A stretch of 64,000 bases of DNA, from the NCBI RefSeq assembly GCF_016804325.1, contig NZ_CP043627.1, positions 5,067,001 to 5,131,000 of the forward strand, written 5' to 3'. Position numbers and translations under genes: made by a program. Below, piece after piece: positions 8,103-16,014 of this stretch. Origin of the DNA: Methylobacterium aquaticum (lineage in GTDB: Bacteria > Pseudomonadota > Alphaproteobacteria > Rhizobiales > Beijerinckiaceae). The stretch's first letter is position 1; each line of letters starts with the position of its first letter. Below the pieces are notes generated by a model. It made no database searches, was not told the DNA's origin, and saw only the letters and a list, made by a program, of their open reading frames with translations.

Positions 8103-8953
8103 GCGCGACGCCGGCCTTCACCACCCTCGCCCAGCCCGGCCCCGCGCGGCCGGAGCGCTGGCTGGCTGCGGGCGGCGCCCTCCTTCACCAGGCCTTCGAC
8201 CTGGCACCGGGGCGCACACTGCTCGACGCCGTCGCCGGGCCGCTTACCGGGATGCGGGGCGGCGTGGTGCATCTCTCGGGCGGGAGCTTTTCTCCCTTCC
8301 ACTACGTGATGCCGGCCCTCTCCGCCGACCCGCGTTTCGCCGCCTATTACAGCGAGACCTACCGGCCGGCGGGCGAGACGCGGCTGGAGCGGGCGAGCGC
8401 CACCTTCGGCGAGCGCGACGGCGCGCCCTTCCTGCACGTCCACGGCACCTGGATCGAGCCCGACGGACGCCGCCGGGCCGGCCACCTGCTGCCCGCGGAG
8501 GTGGTAGTGGCGCAACCCATCCGGGCCGAGGCCTGGGTCACGGCGGGCGCGGCCTGGCGGGTCGAGCCGGATGCCGAGACCAACTTCTCGCTGTTCACCC
8601 CGGCGCCGCTCCCGGGCGCGGAGACCGGCTGCCTGCTCCTCAAGATCCAGCCGAACGAGGAGATCCACGCCGCCATCGAGGCGGCGGCACGGGCGCATCA
8701 TCTGGCGGCGGCGCGGGTGCGCGGCATCGGCAGCATCGTGCGGCCGGCCTTCGCCGACGGGCGGGTGATCCCGACGATCGCCAGCGAGGTGCTGATCCGC
8801 GATGGCTTCGTGCGGCCGGGGCCGGACGGCGGCCCGGTCGTGCATCTCGACATCGCGGTGGTGGATGTGGCGGGGGACATCCACGAGGGTGTCTTGAAGC
8901 GCGGGGCCAACCCGGCCTGCATCACCTTCGAGCTGACCCTCACGCCGGAGTGA
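8099..8953 (+). CDS. Tandem PPC (DUF296)-domain protein
   Basis: A 284-residue protein with two PPC/DUF296 modules. The first (about 35-165) contains GGVVHLSGGSFSPFHYV, then HGTWIEPDGRRRAGHLLPAE, which has the family's H-x(n)-G-GHL pattern. The second (about 180-284) begins LLLKIQPNEEIHAAIEAAAR and runs through ARVRGIGSIVRPAF to HLDIAVVDVAGDIHEGVLKR. PPC domains usually occur singly, often as small trimeric proteins or fused to AT-hooks, and their activity in bacteria is not firmly known. The GTG start overlaps the acyl-CoA ligase stop by four bases. The 3' end overlaps the convergent GNAT gene by 14 bases. Its role next to an acyl-CoA ligase is unknown. Confidence 0.82.
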   Translation: MSATPAFTTLAQPGPARPERWLAAGGALLHQAFDLAPGRTLLDAVAGPLTGMRGGVVHLSGGSFSPFHYVMPALSADPRFAAYYSETYRPAGETRLERASATFGERDGAPFLHVHGTWIEPDGRRRAGHLLPAEVVVAQPIRAEAWVTAGAAWRVEPDAETNFSLFTPAPLPGAETGCLLLKIQPNEEIHAAIEAAARAHHLAAARVRGIGSIVRPAFADGRVIPTIASEVLIRDGFVRPGPDGGPVVHLDIAVVDVAGDIHEGVLKRGANPACITFELTLTPE

Positions 8954-9491
8954 AGTCGTCCCGCTCGACGGCGTAGACATGCACCAGTTCGTCGCGGTTG
9001 CGGGACGGCGCGTGGATGATCTCCTCGCGCCGGAAGGTCAGGCCGCAGGCCCGCATCACCGCGAAGGAGCCGGCATTCTCCGGCTGGGCGCTGGCCTCGA
9101 TCCGGTCGACGTCGAGCCACGCGGCGGCGACCGGGAGCAGGGCCACGGCCGCCTCCCGCAAGGTGCCGCGGCGCTGATGCGCCTCGCCGAGCCAGTAGCC
9201 GAGGGTGGCTTTTCGCGGATCGTCGCGGGTCCGGTGCAGCATGATCCAGCCGAGGAGGTCGCCGGTGCCGCGGGCGGTCACCGCGAGGGAGAGCCCCTGT
9301 CCCGCCTCGGCCAGGGAACGCGACAGGGCGATCCGCTCCCGCGCCATCGCGACGGTGAAGGGCAGCGGCCACATCGCGAGCCAACGGCTCACCGCCGGGG
9401 TCATCAGGGCGCTGGTCGCCTCGGCGTCCCCGGGGGCGACGAGGCGCAGGTGGAGGCGGGGGGTGTCGAGGGTGGGCGGAACACCTTTCAT
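8940..9491 (-). CDS. GNAT-family N-acetyltransferase (RimJ/RimL-like)
   Basis: A 183-residue acetyltransferase starting TLDTPRLHLRLVAPGDAEA, the characteristic opening of the RimJ/RimL (Acetyltransf_3) group. It continues with LGYWLGEAHQRRGTLREA at the acetyl-CoA site and IEASAQPENAGSFAVMRACG. The ATG at 9491 is chosen over an upstream frame extension because homology begins immediately after it. The usual R-x-x-G-x-G/A loop reads RRGTLREA, with Thr-Leu-Arg where Gly/Ala-rich residues are normal, which may weaken cofactor binding or mark a divergent member. Its last 14 bases overlap the convergent PPC gene. The target could be a ribosomal protein or a small molecule. Confidence 0.85.
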   Translation of the reverse strand: MKGVPPTLDTPRLHLRLVAPGDAEATSALMTPAVSRWLAMWPLPFTVAMARERIALSRSLAEAGQGLSLAVTARGTGDLLGWIMLHRTRDDPRKATLGYWLGEAHQRRGTLREAAVALLPVAAAWLDVDRIEASAQPENAGSFAVMRACGLTFRREEIIHAPSRNRDELVHVYAVERDDFTPA

Positions 9492-9585
9492 CGCAGCAGC
9501 GTAGCAGAGATTTCCCTTGAGGAAACAGATCGCGCTGCACGGCGTGGCAGGTGGGCGGCCCGGGGACAAGGAGGGCACAGGAACC

Positions 9586-9613
9586 CCCCTCTCCCCGCCC
9601 GCGGGGAGAGGGG
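9586..9613. repeat. Short GC hairpin, family C-like
   Basis: Perfect 13-bp arms CCCCTCTCCCCGC / GCGGGGAGAGGGG with a two-base CC centre, followed by AAACCCGCGCC as in the larger family C elements. It lies between two minus-strand genes, downstream of the radical SAM gene, where it may act as an mRNA 3' structure. There is no T-run in either direction. Confidence 0.7.
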
Positions 9614-9647
9614 AAACCCGCGCCCCGCCCGCGACGGCCTCCGCCGC

Positions 9648-10760
9648 TCAGAACAGGCTGTACTGCCCACCCTTCTGCACGGGAACCCGAAACAGATCCG
9701 TCCGCAGCCGCAGCCGCTCGGCCGGATACCCGAGCCGCGTCATCGCCACCCGCATGCGCTGGTCCAGCAGGTCCGCGTAAGGCCCCGTTCCGGTGAACCG
9801 CCGCCCATACGTCGCATCGTAGACCTTGCCGCCGCGGCTCTGCGCGAGGAGCGAGAAGGTCCGCCCGGCCCGATCGGGAAAATGCTCGGAAAACCAGTCG
9901 CGCATCAGGTCGGCGAGTTCGTGCGGCAGGCGCAGCAGCACGCCGCCGGCCTCAGTTGCCCCCGCCTCGCGGGCCCGGGTCAGGACGGCCTCGATCTCGT
10001 GGTCGTTGAGGCCCGGGATCAGCGGCGCCACCAGCACCATCACGGGCACCCCGGCCTCCGCCAGCATCCGGATCGCCCGAAGGCGCTTGTCGGGCCGCGG
10101 CGCCCGGGGCTCCATCCGGCGGGCGAGATCGGGATCGAGCGTCGTGACCGAGAGCGCGACCTTCACCAGCCCCTCCGCCGCCATCGGCGCCAGGATGTCG
10201 AGGTCGCGCAGCACGAGGTCCGATTTGGTGACGAGGCCGACCGGGTGGCGGAAGCGCGCCAGCACCTCGAGCACGGCGCGGGTCAGGCGGTAGCGCCGCT
10301 CGATCGGCTGGTAGGGATCGGTGGCGGTGCCGAGCGCGATGGTACGGGGCGCGTAGCCCCGGGCCGAGAGCTCGCGTTCGAGCAAGGCCGCCGCGTCGGG
10401 CTTGGCAAAGAGCTTGGTCTCGAAGTCGAGCCCCGGCGACAGTCCCGCATAGGCATGGTTGGGCCGGGCGAAGCAGTAGACGCAGCCATGCTCGCAGCCG
10501 CGATACGGGTTGATCGAGCGGTCGAAGCCGATATCGGGCGAGTCGTTGCGGGTGATGATGGTGCGCGCCCGCTCCAGCGTGACCTCGGTGCGGAACGGCG
10601 GCAGCTCCTCCTCGATCTCCCAGCCGTCGGCGAAGGCCTCGCGGGCGGCGGGCTCGAACCGACCGGCCGGGTTGGCGGTGGCGCCGCGCCCGCGACGCGA
10701 TTCCGCCGCCGGGGTCGACCCGGCGAGCCGGCGCGCCCCATGCCCGCATCCCGATTCCAT
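9648..10760 (-). CDS. PA0069-family radical SAM protein (spore photoproduct lyase-like fold)
   Basis: Radical S-adenosylmethionine protein of 370 residues. The Fe-S motif is CEHGCVYCFARPNHAY (C-x3-C-x2-C) preceded by SINPYRGC. Downstream SAM-barrel motifs include IALGTATDPYQPIE, GLVTKSDLVLRD and LVAPLIPGLNDHE. This matches the widespread PA0069 family, often mislabelled as DNA repair; the substrate is unknown. The ATG at 10760 lies just after GGGAGGCC; an alternative GTG five codons upstream has no such site. The N-terminal 50 residues are basic and Ala/Gly-rich, without family conservation. It stands alone on the minus strand, divergent from the next gene. Confidence 0.88.
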   Translation of the reverse strand: MESGCGHGARRLAGSTPAAESRRGRGATANPAGRFEPAAREAFADGWEIEEELPPFRTEVTLERARTIITRNDSPDIGFDRSINPYRGCEHGCVYCFARPNHAYAGLSPGLDFETKLFAKPDAAALLERELSARGYAPRTIALGTATDPYQPIERRYRLTRAVLEVLARFRHPVGLVTKSDLVLRDLDILAPMAAEGLVKVALSVTTLDPDLARRMEPRAPRPDKRLRAIRMLAEAGVPVMVLVAPLIPGLNDHEIEAVLTRAREAGATEAGGVLLRLPHELADLMRDWFSEHFPDRAGRTFSLLAQSRGGKVYDATYGRRFTGTGPYADLLDQRMRVAMTRLGYPAERLRLRTDLFRVPVQKGGQYSLF

Positions 10761-10879
10761 CCCGGCCTCCCGCACGATCGCGGCCGAGATTTGAACAAAA
10801 CAGGAACAAACGCAAGAGCCGAAACAATTGCCAACGATCGAGGCAGGACGCGCCGCCTGCGATCCGCTATGGCGCCCTC

Positions 10880-11395
10880 ATGTTCACGGCTGCCATCCAT
10901 TTCCCCGGCGCGATCGATCCGGAGCGCATCGACGCCCTCGCCGATACCCTGGCGGCCCTCGTGGCCGGCGTCGCGGCGGGCGTGGTGGGCGATGCGGTGA
11001 TCGCCGCCGAACACCCGGACGATCCGGAGGTCGCCACCATGGCGGAGAGCACCGGCGCGGCCCTGGCAGCGCGGGGGCGGAGCCCCTGGATGGCGGCGGC
11101 CGGATTGGCGCGCCGGCCCTGGATGCTGTGCCTGGAGGCCGGGGACGTGCCGGCGGAGGGCTGGATCCGGGTGCTCGACCGGTTCGGCGCCACGGCGAAC
11201 CCCGAGGCGGTCGGCCGCCTGCGCCGGCCGCATGCCGCCCTGTTCGAGCGGATCGCCGGACGGCGCGAGGCACTGACCGGCACCCGCCAGGTGCGGGCCG
11301 GCGACCTCGTGCGGGTCGACGCGCTGCGGGCGGGGCTTCCCTTCCGCGCCCGCCTGCCGGTCAGGCCCCTGCGGGGGTCGCTGCTCCGGAGCTGA
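10880..11395 (+). CDS. Hypothetical protein, degenerate glycosyltransferase family 2-like
   Basis: A 171-residue protein of uncertain function. Its order of elements (TLAALVAGVAAGVVGDAVIA, then GAALAARGRSPWMAAAGLAR and RPWMLCLEAGDVPAEGWI) parallels small family 2 glycosyltransferases, where one expects a nucleotide-binding V-x-D-G-x-S/T-x-D segment and a D-x-D/D-A-D metal site. Here those acidic signatures read AAEHPDDPE and CLEAGD, so the classical donor/metal site is not intact. A catalytic role is therefore doubtful and the assignment is inference from pattern only. Its last 35 bases overlap the convergent moaB gene. No clear ribosome site precedes the ATG. Confidence 0.6.
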   Translation: MFTAAIHFPGAIDPERIDALADTLAALVAGVAAGVVGDAVIAAEHPDDPEVATMAESTGAALAARGRSPWMAAAGLARRPWMLCLEAGDVPAEGWIRVLDRFGATANPEAVGRLRRPHAALFERIAGRREALTGTRQVRAGDLVRVDALRAGLPFRARLPVRPLRGSLLRS

Positions 11396-11939
11396 CGGCG
11401 CCGCGCTTCAGGTGCTCGTCGAGGCGCGGCATGATCTCGACGAAGTTGCACGGCCGGTGCCGGTAATCGAGCTGGGCTGCCAGGATGCCGTCCCAGGCGT
11501 CCCGGCAGGCGCCGGGCGAGCCCGGCAGCACGAACACGTAGGTGGCGGCAACGACCCCGGCGGTGGCGCGCGATTGCAGCGTCGAGGTGCCGATCTTGTC
11601 GTAGGAGATGCGGTGGAAGATGGCGGAGAAGCCGTCCATCCGCTTCTCGAACAGGGGCTCCAGCGCCTCGGGCGTCACGTCGCGGCCGGTGAAGCCGGTG
11701 CCGCCGGTGGTGATGACGACATCGACTGCCGGGTCCGCCGCCCAGGCCTTCACCTGGGAGCGGATCGCCTCGACCTCGTCCGGCACGATCGCCCGGGCGG
11801 CCAGGCGGTGGCCCGCGCCCGCCAGGCGCTCGGCGAGCGTGTCGCCGGAGCGGTCGTCGGCCTCCGTGCGGGTATCCGAGACGGTGAGCACCGCGATCGA
11901 CAGCGGCACGAAGTCCCGGGCGAGGTCGAGACCCGCCAT
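11361..11939 (-). CDS. moaB: Molybdenum cofactor biosynthesis protein B
   Basis: MoaB/MogA-fold protein of 192 residues that takes part in molybdopterin adenylation during molybdenum cofactor assembly. Motifs: VLTVSDTRTEADDRSGDTL, the MPT-binding TTGGTGFTGRDVTPEAL, a conserved SYDKIGTSTLQSRATAG and LPGSPGACRDAWDGIL. Its ATG overlaps the stop of the zinc metallopeptidase gene by one base (minus strand), so it is the second gene of a two-gene operon. The 3' end overlaps the plus-strand glycosyltransferase-like gene. Confidence 0.93.
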   Translation of the reverse strand: MAGLDLARDFVPLSIAVLTVSDTRTEADDRSGDTLAERLAGAGHRLAARAIVPDEVEAIRSQVKAWAADPAVDVVITTGGTGFTGRDVTPEALEPLFEKRMDGFSAIFHRISYDKIGTSTLQSRATAGVVAATYVFVLPGSPGACRDAWDGILAAQLDYRHRPCNFVEIMPRLDEHLKRGAVSSGAATPAGA

Positions 11940-12841
11940 CAGAGCTGCGAGGCCCGGAAGGTGTCGCAGGACTGGGTCTGACCGCTGCGGTAGCCGGTCT
12001 GGAACCAGCGCATGCGCTGGGCCGAGGAGCCGTGGGTGAAGGAATCCGGCACCACGTAGCCCTGGCTCTGCTTCTGGAGCTTGTCGTCGCCGATGGCACT
12101 CGCCGCCTGCATCGCCTCCTCGATGTCGCCCGGCTCGAGGGCGTTAAAGCGGTCGTTCGAGTTCTTGGCCCAGACGCCGGCGAGGCAATCGGCCATCAGT
12201 TCGACGCGGACCGAGAGGGCGTTCGACTCGCGCTCGCCGACTTGCTGCTGCTTCTGCTGCACCTTGGGCAGGATGCCGAGCACGTCCTGGACGTGGTGGC
12301 CGACCTCGTGGGCGATCACGTAGGCATAGGCGAAGTCGCCCTTGACGTGGAATTTCTGCTCCATCTCCTTGAAGAAGGAGGTGTCGAGATAGACCTTCTT
12401 GTCGAGCGGGCAGTAGAACGGCCCCATCGCGGCCCGGGCCTGGCCGCAGCCGCTGCGGGTGCCGCCGGTATAGAGCACCATCGTGGTCGGGGTGTACTGG
12501 CGCCCGGTCTGGTTCGGCAGCACCGTCTTCCACACGTCCTCGGTGTTGCCGAGGATCGCGGCGGCGAACTTGCCGGTCTGGTCGGCGGGGGCGCCGGTGC
12601 GCCGGTCCGGCTGCTGGCCCTGCTGCTCCTGCGGTGCGCGCGGGCGGGACATCTGCTCGGCCCCGCCGATCAGGATCGCCGGGTTGATGCCGGTGACCCA
12701 GCCGATGATGCACAGGATCACGACGGTGCCGATGCCCAGGCCACCGGCGCCGCCGCCCGGAAACCCGAATCCGCCGCCGCCGCCACCCTCGCCACGGCGG
12801 TCTTCGACGTTGTCGGAGGTGCGAAAATCTTCCCAGCGCAT
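11939..12841 (-). CDS. Neutral zinc metallopeptidase, YpfJ/KPN_02809 family
   Basis: Membrane-anchored putative zinc protease of 300 residues. It opens MRWEDFRTSDNVEDRR, the hallmark N-terminus of the family, followed by a Gly-rich stretch and one transmembrane segment (about 35-55, GIGTVVILCIIGWVTG). The catalytic site is AHEVGHHVQ (HExxH), with supporting motifs SGCGQARAAMGPFYCPLDKKVYLD and ELMADCLAGVWA. Physiological substrates of this family are unknown. It is the upstream partner of moaB, with a one-base overlap. Confidence 0.92.
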   Translation of the reverse strand: MRWEDFRTSDNVEDRRGEGGGGGGFGFPGGGAGGLGIGTVVILCIIGWVTGINPAILIGGAEQMSRPRAPQEQQGQQPDRRTGAPADQTGKFAAAILGNTEDVWKTVLPNQTGRQYTPTTMVLYTGGTRSGCGQARAAMGPFYCPLDKKVYLDTSFFKEMEQKFHVKGDFAYAYVIAHEVGHHVQDVLGILPKVQQKQQQVGERESNALSVRVELMADCLAGVWAKNSNDRFNALEPGDIEEAMQAASAIGDDKLQKQSQGYVVPDSFTHGSSAQRMRWFQTGYRSGQTQSCDTFRASQL

Positions 12842-12956
12842 GTCAGCGTCCCGTCGGCCCGTGAACCTTGGCCGCGACGGCTACGCGGCGCAGGCGAAAG
12901 GCTCAAGAGTAATCGACCAGCGCCGGCACGGTTCCGCTTCGTCGCACGCGCGGCCG

Positions 12957-13934
12957 TCAGCGCCCACCCTCGTCGAGGGCCGCCCGCAGGGCCCGGAAGT
13001 CGCGCCAGGCGAGGCGCTTCTGGAGCGGCTGGCGCAGCAGGTAGGCCGGATGCAGGGTGGCGAGCAGCCGGATCTCGCGCCTGTCGGTGCGGTAGGGAAA
13101 CCAGCGGCCGCGGGATTTCAGGATGCCGTCCTTGGTGCCGGCCAGCGCCTGGGTGGCGACGCCGCCGAGGCAGACCAGGATGTCGGGATCGGCGAGCGCG
13201 ATCTGCCGCTCGATGAACGGCCTGCAAGTCGCGAGTTCCTGCGGGGTCGGGTTGCGGTTGCCCGGCGGGCGCCAGGGGACGACGTTGCCGACATAGGCGT
13301 TGGTCCGGTCGAGCCCGACCGCCGCCATCATCCGGTCGAGGAGTTGGCCCGAGCGGCCCATGAACGGTTTTCCGATCCGGTCCTCGTCGGCCCCCGGCGC
13401 CTCGCCGACGAACATCACCCGCGCCTGCGGGTTGCCGTCGGCGAAGACGAGATTCTTTGCGGTGAAGCGGAGCGCGCAGCTCTCGAACCGGGCCAGCAGG
13501 CCTTCCAGCTCCTCCAGGCTCGCGGCGGTGGCGGCGAGTTCGCGGGCATCGCCCGCCGCCTCGCCGGGGGCCGCGGCGGCCGAGCGGCCATAGGTGCTCT
13601 GCGCTTCCACGCGCGGCGCCCCCTGGTGAGGGCTTTCCTGGCGAGGGCTTTCCTGGCGAGGGATCTCCCGGCGGGGGAGTTCCCGGCCGGGAGCCTCCTG
13701 CCTGGAGGGCTCCTGCCCCGCGGGCGCCGCCCAGTCCGCCCCGTCATCGACGGGTGAAGCCCGGCGCAGGGGCGCCTCGGAGGCCGCGTCCTCGTTCCGG
13801 GCGGCGCGGCGCGGCGCCTCCGGCTCGGCAAAGCGGTCGTGCGGCGTCTCGTCCAGCGCGGCATCGACGCCCGCCGCGACGTGGAAGTCGAGGAAGGAGA
13901 GCAGGTCGCGGCTGTCGGGAGCGTCAGGGGTCAT
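12957..13934 (-). CDS. Uracil-DNA glycosylase family 4-type, with N-terminal disordered extension
   Basis: Excises uracil from DNA. The glycosylase core occupies about residues 140-325 and shows FADGNPQARVMFVGEAPGADED (motif split around GEAPG), GRSGQLLDRM, NVVPWRPPGNRNPTP, LVCLGGVATQAL and the LHPAYLLRQP motif. The first 140 residues are a low-complexity extension that includes a pentapeptide repeat (residues 75-110, consensus E-x-P-R-Q; DNA 13605-13712). Family 4 enzymes normally carry four Fe-S cysteines including an N-terminal C-x-x-C; here only one Cys is visible there (FESCALR), so the cluster may be incomplete or differently built. It is transcribed divergently from the ETF-quinone oxidoreductase gene. 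Confidence 0.87.
   Translation of the reverse strand: MTPDAPDSRDLLSFLDFHVAAGVDAALDETPHDRFAEPEAPRRAARNEDAASEAPLRRASPVDDGADWAAPAGQEPSRQEAPGRELPRREIPRQESPRQESPHQGAPRVEAQSTYGRSAAAAPGEAAGDARELAATAASLEELEGLLARFESCALRFTAKNLVFADGNPQARVMFVGEAPGADEDRIGKPFMGRSGQLLDRMMAAVGLDRTNAYVGNVVPWRPPGNRNPTPQELATCRPFIERQIALADPDILVCLGGVATQALAGTKDGILKSRGRWFPYRTDRREIRLLATLHPAYLLRQPLQKRLAWRDFRALRAALDEGGR
13605..13712. repeat. In-gene 15-bp tandem repeat (pentapeptide linker of the uracil-DNA glycosylase)
   Basis: About seven degenerate 15-bp units of the GAGGGCTTTCCTGGC type encode E-P-S-R-Q, E-A-P-G-R, E-L-P-R-R, E-I-P-R-Q, E-S-P-R-Q, E-S-P-H-Q and G-A-P-R-V. The two central units are almost identical in DNA, suggesting recent slippage expansion. 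Confidence 0.8.
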
Positions 13935-14127
13935 GGGGATGATGTGGCGTGCCGCGCGGCTGTGGACAACAGGCGCGACAGGACGCGCACAGGCATTCTC
14001 GCGCGGGAGACCCGTCGCCGATGCTTGCGCCGGGGGACACGCCGTCGCACGGTCCGGCCGACGGAACCGCTTGAGGCGGGCCGAGATCGTTTATATGTGA
14101 ACTAATCAGAGACCAGGGAGGACCAGG

Positions 14128-15792
14128 ATGGAGCTGCCGGAACGCGAGGCGATGGACTTCGACGTGGTGATCGTCGGAGCGGGCCCGGCCGGGCTGGCTG
14201 CCGCCATCCAGCTGAAGCAACTCGCCGCCGAGGCCGGCACCGAGGTGTCGGTGGTGGTGGTCGAGAAGGGCAGCGAGGTCGGCGCCCACATCCTGTCGGG
14301 CGCGGTGATCGACCCGAGCGGCCTCGATTCCCTGGCCCCCGGCTGGCGCGAGGACCCGGACCGCCCCCTCAAGACCGAGGTGGTGAAGGACGAGTTCCTG
14401 TTCCTCGGGCCGGCGGGCGGCGTGTCGCTGCCGAACATCGCCTTCCCGAAGCTGATGAGCAACCACGGCAACTTCGTGGGCTCGCTCTCCAACGTGACCA
14501 AGTATCTCGGCCGCAAGGCGGAGGAACTGGGCGTCGAGATCTATCCGGGCTTCCCGGCCGCCGAGATCCTCTATGACGAGGCCGGCGCGGTGGTCGGCAT
14601 CGCCACCGGCGATCTCGGCATCGCCCGCTCGGGCGAGGCGCGGGACGACTTCACCCGCGGCATGGAGCTGCGCGCCAAGTACACGGTGTTCGGCGAGGGC
14701 GCCCGCGGCTCGCTGACGAAGAAGCTGATCGACCGCTACCGTCTCAACCAGCATTCCGACCACCAGAAGTACGGACTCGGCGTCAAGGAGCTGTGGCAGG
14801 TCAAGCCGGAGAAGTTCCAGCCCGGTCTGGTGCGGCACTCGATGGGCTGGCCCTTGCCGAACAAGGCCGGCGGTGGCTCCTGGCTCTACCATTTCGACGA
14901 CCACCTGGTCTCGGTCGGGTTCGTCACGCACCTGAACTACGAGAACCCGACCCTGTCGCCGTTCGAGGAGTTCCAGCGCTTCAAGACCCACCCGATGATC
15001 CGGGACGTGTTCGAGGGCGCCAAGCGCATCGGCTACGGCGCGCGGGCCATCATGGAGGGCGGCTGGCAGTCGGTGCCCAAGCTCGTCTTCCCGGGCGGCT
15101 GCCTCGTCGGCGACTCGGCCGGCTTCGTCAACGTGCCCCGCATCAAGGGCTCGCACAACGCGGTGCTGTCGGGCATGCAGGCCGCGGGCGCGATCCACGA
15201 GGCGCTCGCCGCCGGCCGCGCCCAGGACGAGCTGACCTCCTACGAGGAGGGCTGGCGCTCGAGCCCGATCGGCTACGACCTGAAGCGGGTGCGCAACGTC
15301 AAGCCGCTCTGGTCGAAGTACGGCACGGTGGTGGGCGTGGGCTTAGGGGGCCTCGACATGTGGCTCAACGAGCTCGCCGGCCTGTCGCTGTTCGGCACGC
15401 TCAGCCACGGCAAGCCGGATTACGCCTGCACCAAGCCGCTCAAGGACGTGACACCGATCAAGTATCCCCGGCCCGACGGGGTGCTGACCTTCGATCGCCT
15501 GTCGTCGGTCTACCTGTCCAACACCAACCACGAGGAGGACCAGCCGGTCCACCTCCAGGTCAAGGACATGGGCCTGCAGAAATCCTCCGAGCACGACGTG
15601 TTCGGCGGGCCGTCCGGCCGCTATTGCCCGGCCGGCGTCTATGAGTGGGTCGAGGAGGGCGGTGCACCGCGCTACCAGATCAACGCGCAGAACTGCGTCC
15701 ACTGCAAGACCTGCGACATCAAGGACCCGAACCAGAACATCAACTGGGTGACGCCGGAAGGTCCGGGCGGTCCGAACTACGTGAATATGTGA
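14128..15792 (+). CDS. Electron-transfer flavoprotein:ubiquinone oxidoreductase
   Basis: Passes electrons from reduced ETF (fed by acyl-CoA and other dehydrogenases) to the membrane quinone pool. The 554-residue protein has the FAD-binding motif DVVIVGAGPAGLAAAIQLKQ near the start, the quinone-site region, and the C-terminal 4Fe-4S cluster with YCPAGVYEW followed by NCVHCKTCDIKDPNQNI (C-x(n)-C-x2-C-x2-C), ending GGPNYVNM as in mitochondrial ETFDH. The ATG at 14128 follows AGGGAGGACCAGG. A hairpin terminator follows at 15799-15832. It stands as a single-gene unit and would support the acyl-CoA catabolic genes elsewhere in the window. Confidence 0.95.
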   Translation: MELPEREAMDFDVVIVGAGPAGLAAAIQLKQLAAEAGTEVSVVVVEKGSEVGAHILSGAVIDPSGLDSLAPGWREDPDRPLKTEVVKDEFLFLGPAGGVSLPNIAFPKLMSNHGNFVGSLSNVTKYLGRKAEELGVEIYPGFPAAEILYDEAGAVVGIATGDLGIARSGEARDDFTRGMELRAKYTVFGEGARGSLTKKLIDRYRLNQHSDHQKYGLGVKELWQVKPEKFQPGLVRHSMGWPLPNKAGGGSWLYHFDDHLVSVGFVTHLNYENPTLSPFEEFQRFKTHPMIRDVFEGAKRIGYGARAIMEGGWQSVPKLVFPGGCLVGDSAGFVNVPRIKGSHNAVLSGMQAAGAIHEALAAGRAQDELTSYEEGWRSSPIGYDLKRVRNVKPLWSKYGTVVGVGLGGLDMWLNELAGLSLFGTLSHGKPDYACTKPLKDVTPIKYPRPDGVLTFDRLSSVYLSNTNHEEDQPVHLQVKDMGLQKSSEHDVFGGPSGRYCPAGVYEWVEEGGAPRYQINAQNCVHCKTCDIKDPNQNINWVTPEGPGGPNYVNM

Positions 15793-15798
15793 GAGAAA

Positions 15799-15832
15799 GG
15801 GTCAGGCTTGCTTCGCGGGCCTGACCCTCTTC
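15799..15832 (+). terminator. Intrinsic terminator after ETF-quinone oxidoreductase gene
   Basis: Nine-bp stem GGGTCAGGC / GCCTGACCC with loop TTGCTTCGCGG, starting seven bases after the stop codon and followed by TCTTCC. The T-run is weak but the position and perfect stem are convincing. Confidence 0.75.
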
Positions 15833-15843
15833 CATCTCACAGG

Positions 15844-15978
15844 GTCGTTCCGGGGCCGCGCAGCGGAGCCCGGAATCCAGATGCGCGGTGTTTTCCGACG
15901 ACGACGCAACGGTCACCGCCTCATCCTGCACCATCCGCGGTTCTGGATCCCGGGCTCCGCTGCGCGGCCCCGGGATGA
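15844..15978. repeat. Palindromic element, family B copy 2
   Basis: The left arm (15844-15880) reads GTCGTTCCGGGGCCGCGCAG onward and the right arm (15942-15978) is the near reverse complement. The core arm sequence matches copy 1 at 6161-6314 while the loop differs. It fills the gap between the convergent ETF-quinone oxidoreductase and chemoreceptor genes. Confidence 0.85.
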
Positions 15979-16014
15979 CTCGGAGGGTGTAACGAACCGG
16001 GTCGCGATCGAGCC

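Noticed and set aside
8979..11000. Plus-strand frame of 673 codons over the GNAT and radical SAM genes
   Set aside because: Antisense to two recognised genes; the translation is rich in Gly, Arg and His without domains.
13605..13712. Possible CRISPR-like repeat tract
   Set aside because: Units are 15 bp, contiguous, in frame, with no spacers; they encode a pentapeptide linker.
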